DNA of 7,312 nt, taken from the NCBI GenBank assembly GCA_002793885.1, contig PFEG01000010.1:10900-18211 (forward strand), written 5' to 3'. Under the pieces are notes generated by a model that saw only the letters and a program-made list of their open reading frames with translations, had not been told where the DNA came from and made no database searches. How positions within the stretch are numbered: position 1 is the first letter of the stretch; every line of letters starts with the position of its first letter. Positions 5,676 to 7,312 of the stretch are shown piece after piece. Both the position numbers and the translations under genes were made by a program. Source of the DNA: Candidatus Saccharibacteria bacterium CG10_big_fil_rev_8_21_14_0_10_47_8 (GTDB lineage Bacteria; Patescibacteriota; Saccharimonadia; Saccharimonadales; UBA10212).

Positions 5676-5698
5676 AAAAAATGCTCCTTTGTCGGAGC
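5676..5698 (-). terminator. attenuator terminator in the proB-proS leader
   Basis: Stem GCTCC/GGAGC (5698-5694 with 5687-5683), loop GACAAA, then A and six T (5681-5676). The stem is short but four of five pairs are G-C. It ends 34 nt before the proB ATG and about 110 nt into the predicted transcript. It can also end transcripts arriving from the CPBP gene. Its T run is the loop of a further small inverted repeat, AGCAT (5685-5681) with ATGCT (5675-5671). Confidence 0.7.
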
Positions 5699-5760
5699 CT
5701 TCTGTGTTTTTATTATTTTCGTAAATATAAGATACTCCGACTGTCAGATAGGCAGCGGAG
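5676..5760 (-). promoter_or_regulatory. proline-responsive transcription attenuator (pause hairpin, antiterminator, terminator)
   Basis: Minus-strand RNA has four pairing segments. Segment 1, CTCCG+CTG (5760-5753), pairs with segment 2, CAG-T-CGGAG (5743-5735), as an 8-bp hairpin with one bulged base and a 9-base loop. Segment 2 can instead pair GTCGGAG (5741-5735) with segment 3, CTCCGAC (5697-5691): 7 perfect base pairs. Segment 3 also forms the terminator with segment 4. Pairing 2:3 excludes both 1:2 and 3:4, the hallmark of trp/his-type attenuators. The leader-peptide proline codons lie just before and within segment 1, and its stop codon abuts segment 2. A ribosome stalled at proline codons masks segment 1 and frees 2:3 (read-through); one reaching UGA masks segment 2 and allows the terminator. 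No T-box consensus or long stem I is present. The architecture is seen; the regulation is inferred. Confidence 0.78.
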
Positions 5761-5791
5761 CAGGCAAAGCAGAAAATCTATACTGGACCAT
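5744..5791 (-). CDS. proline-rich leader peptide of the proB-proS attenuator
   Basis: A 15-codon reading frame ATG...TGA encoding MVQYRFSALPAPLPI. Three of the last six sense codons are proline (CCT at 5764, CCG at 5758, CCT at 5752), a marked cluster for a peptide this short. It begins 7 nt downstream of the -10 box of a near-consensus promoter, so AUG may be the very first codon of a leaderless mRNA, and there is no room for a Shine-Dalgarno sequence. The stop codon lies immediately before the 3' arm of the first hairpin. By analogy with trp, his and leu leader peptides its role would be to sense charged tRNA-Pro, not to make a working product. Placement, codon content and RNA pairing all agree; nothing here shows actual translation. 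Confidence 0.72.
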   Translation of the reverse strand: MVQYRFSALPAPLPI

Positions 5792-5797
5792 TAGCTA

Positions 5798-5826
5798 ATG
5801 ATATTTTTTCGCTAGCTAATTGTCAA
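5798..5826 (-). promoter_or_regulatory. strong sigma70-type promoter of the proB-proS operon
   Basis: TTGACA (5826-5821, perfect) and TATCAT (5803-5798, 5 of 6) are separated by exactly 17 nt on the minus strand. The -35 begins 3 bases after the CPBP stop. The expected start is around A5791, the A of the leader-peptide ATG, giving a 150-nt leader before the kinase ATG. ATTAGCTA occurs twice, at 5820-5813 in the spacer and at 5799-5792 over the -10 and start, 21 nt (two helical turns) apart. The second copy lies within the perfect palindrome CATTAGCTAATG, so a DNA-binding regulator may also act here. Confidence 0.8.
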
Positions 5827-5829
5827 CTT

Positions 5830-6627
5830 TTACCTAAAGTGGACACCAAAAGCTATAAGGTTATTAAGCATATGTATAAGCATCCCGGCATAAAGAGCGC
5901 CGGTTTTTTCGCGTAGATAAACAAGAACCACCGATAGCATAAACGTATCCAACGCCGCCGCCCAAAGCAGCGGTGCGCCGTTGCCAAGCTGCAGGTGCGC
6001 AACTCCAAAAATAAGGCTGGTAACCAGTAGGGCTGGTAAAAACTTCCAGCTTGAACGCAAGCCCGAGTACAAATAGCCGCGTACCAGTACCTCTTCGCCC
6101 AGCGGTGGTAAAACGACCAATGCCACAAAAGCCAGTATCTGATCAAGTGAGGTAGTAAGCGTCTCGAAGCCGACATTCTGCTTCTGGTCAGTATTTAAAG
6201 AGGGTATCAACGCCGTTAGAACCATCAAAACTATGATCAGGATGACATAAAAAGCTCCGAACCCCAGCAGACCCTTTTTTAGATCTTTCCATCCCGGCTT
6301 ACGGCCAAGGCCGATTGAAGCTAATCCCAGTCCCCTGCCGCGCAGGGCCAGCCACACCATGCCAACAGCCAAAGCCTCGGCAACTAACACATAAAAGAAC
6401 TCTGTGGGCGTTGAGCCACTAAAAACATCAGCTGAGGATCCCGGGTGAGCTACGCTAATAGCAATGCCAATCAGAAAAGCCGCCACAAGCTGGCTAATAA
6501 TAAAAATTAGGAGTGTGGTAGTGATTACCTTAACTGGACCGCCAAAGTTTTTTGGCAGTTTGGGAGGAGATTTTTGTTTGCCTTTTAGGCTTTGCCAGAA
6601 AGTTTTTTTAGAAGAATCGTCTGACAT
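5830..6627 (-). CDS. CPBP-family intramembrane metalloprotease (CAAX protease/bacteriocin-immunity fold)
   Basis: A 265-aa multi-pass membrane protein. A basic, proline- and lysine-rich cytoplasmic N-terminus (about 1-32) precedes hydrophobic segments near 34-60, 77-96, 120-142, 162-176, 198-212, 222-238 and 246-262. The three ABI/CPBP motifs are present: EEVLVR (178-183, Glu pair plus Arg), FGVAH (207-211, FxxxH) and HMLNN (252-256, HxxxN). These bind the catalytic metal in the Rce1-like family, which cleaves prenylated proteins in eukaryotes and has mostly unknown substrates in bacteria. All predicted metal ligands are intact, so it should be active. The start at 6627 overlaps the M50 protease gene by 20 nt, implying co-translation, and no Shine-Dalgarno sequence is visible. 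The pairing of two intramembrane proteases suggests membrane-protein or signal-peptide processing; substrates cannot be told. Confidence 0.9.
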   Translation of the reverse strand: MSDDSSKKTFWQSLKGKQKSPPKLPKNFGGPVKVITTTLLIFIISQLVAAFLIGIAISVAHPGSSADVFSGSTPTEFFYVLVAEALAVGMVWLALRGRGLGLASIGLGRKPGWKDLKKGLLGFGAFYVILIIVLMVLTALIPSLNTDQKQNVGFETLTTSLDQILAFVALVVLPPLGEEVLVRGYLYSGLRSSWKFLPALLVTSLIFGVAHLQLGNGAPLLWAAALDTFMLSVVLVYLREKTGALYAGMLIHMLNNLIAFGVHFR

Positions 6628-7312
6628 CTACGATTGTAATTAAGGCAAAAAGCGCTAGAAGCACCGCCATGCCGGTGCCGTGGATTCGCTCCTCGGCCGC
6701 AGCGCTTAGAGGATGCCTAAAAAGGCGCGAAAGCCACATTACAAACAGGCGCCCGCCGTCCAGCGCCGGAATCGGTAATACGTTCATTAAAGCCAAGGTT
6801 AAAGAAATTATGGCAATGACCATCAGTACAAAACTAAGCCCCAAGCTACCGCCGCTCCACAGAACGGCAACGATAGCTACCGGCCCGCCAACCTGAGAAG
6901 TTGCTTGTTCCTGACCGTTTTGACGGGCGGTATGGTTGCCAGTCAGCCCGCCGGCAATCAGCGAGCCGAGCCCGGACAAAGCATGCCCCAACCCTTGGAA
7001 CGTCAAAACTACCAGCTGCTTTGTTAGACCCACAGCCACAATCGGCGCGCTCCAAGTTGAGCGTTGTACTGTTAAGTTGGTAGGCACAATGCCTAAATAG
7101 CCTTTGGGGTTATCGGTTTTTTTGCTGGCGTCAACTTCACTTTTGCTAAGTAACGTGGTGCTCTTTTGAAGTACTTGGCCTTGGTGTTTGTAGGTGATAG
7201 TTACTGCTTGCCCGGCAAAAGCCTGGGTTGCATTATGCAGCTGAGCTGTGTCGCTAACCACCCGGCTTTGGCCGGCGTTATTACTGACTTTTAAGATTAC
7301 GTCCAGTGAATT
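6608..7312 (-). CDS. rseP: M50/RseP-family site-2 protease, 3' part (5' end outside the window)
   Basis: The frame is open to the right edge, leaving 234 C-terminal residues. From the edge inward, the first 85 or so residues (NSLDVILKVSNNAGQ ... KGYLGIVPT) look like the second half of a PDZ domain. Next come a hydrophobic stretch, the VGGPVAIV segment typical of RseP homologues, a transmembrane helix, the NVLPIPALDGG motif that supplies the third metal ligand (Asp), and a final transmembrane helix near the C-terminus. The HExxH motif of the first helix must lie beyond the window. These enzymes cut transmembrane anti-sigma factors or remnant signal peptides inside the membrane. An internal GTG at 7261 is not a credible start because the domain continues upstream. 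It overlaps the CPBP gene downstream. Confidence 0.93.
   Translation of the reverse strand, partial: NSLDVILKVSNNAGQSRVVSDTAQLHNATQAFAGQAVTITYKHQGQVLQKSTTLLSKSEVDASKKTDNPKGYLGIVPTNLTVQRSTWSAPIVAVGLTKQLVVLTFQGLGHALSGLGSLIAGGLTGNHTARQNGQEQATSQVGGPVAIVAVLWSGGSLGLSFVLMVIAIISLTLALMNVLPIPALDGGRLFVMWLSRLFRHPLSAAAEERIHGTGMAVLLALFALITIVDVRRFF

Noticed and set aside
5642..5797. T-box riboswitch controlling the proB-proS operon.
   Set aside because: No T-box consensus is present, and the 150-nt leader has no room for stem I plus antiterminator. The Pro-codon leader peptide explains the alternative pairings better.

Overview
The window looks like a chromosomal stretch of a small-genome bacterium, most plausibly Patescibacteria/CPR and perhaps Saccharibacteria. 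The hints are an archaeal-type class I lysyl-tRNA synthetase, a prolyl-tRNA synthetase without its editing insertion, tightly packed or overlapping genes, mostly poor Shine-Dalgarno sequences and AT-rich repetitive intergenic DNA. TGA is used as a stop by several genes, so the UGA=Gly code of Absconditabacteria/Gracilibacteria does not apply. The taxon is inferred from gene content only.

All supported genes lie on the minus strand and are read here from high to low coordinates. At the right edge is the 3' two thirds of a site-2-type (M50/RseP) membrane protease, overlapping by 20 nt a CPBP-family intramembrane protease. A near-consensus promoter follows, starting 3 bases past the CPBP stop. 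It drives a 150-nt leader and then a glutamate 5-kinase-like gene (proB) and proS, 10 nt apart. greA has an extended -10 promoter and a good intrinsic terminator. After a repetitive 120-bp spacer come class I lysS, a structured spacer with a terminator, a 3-methyladenine DNA glycosylase gene (mpg), an overlapping nucleoside deoxyribosyltransferase-like gene, and the first 12 codons of another gene.

The most exciting element is the proB-proS leader. It has the full layout of a translation-coupled transcription attenuator: a 15-codon leader peptide (MVQYRFSALPAPLPI) with three proline codons in its last six; a hairpin whose 5' arm carries those codons; a 3' arm that can instead pair over 7 bp with the 5' arm of a downstream terminator; and that terminator with a run of six T just before proB. 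By the trp/his operon logic, shortage of charged tRNA-Pro would stall the ribosome, favour the antiterminator and raise expression of a proline-synthesis kinase and prolyl-tRNA synthetase. The AUG of the peptide sits where transcription should start, so it may be leaderless.

A second point of interest is mpg, which carries two perfect palindromes with a shared GGTC-N-GACC core inside one surface-loop region. One of them is in a 45-bp in-frame unit bordered by 11-bp direct repeats, resembling a palindromic element inserted in a coding gene.
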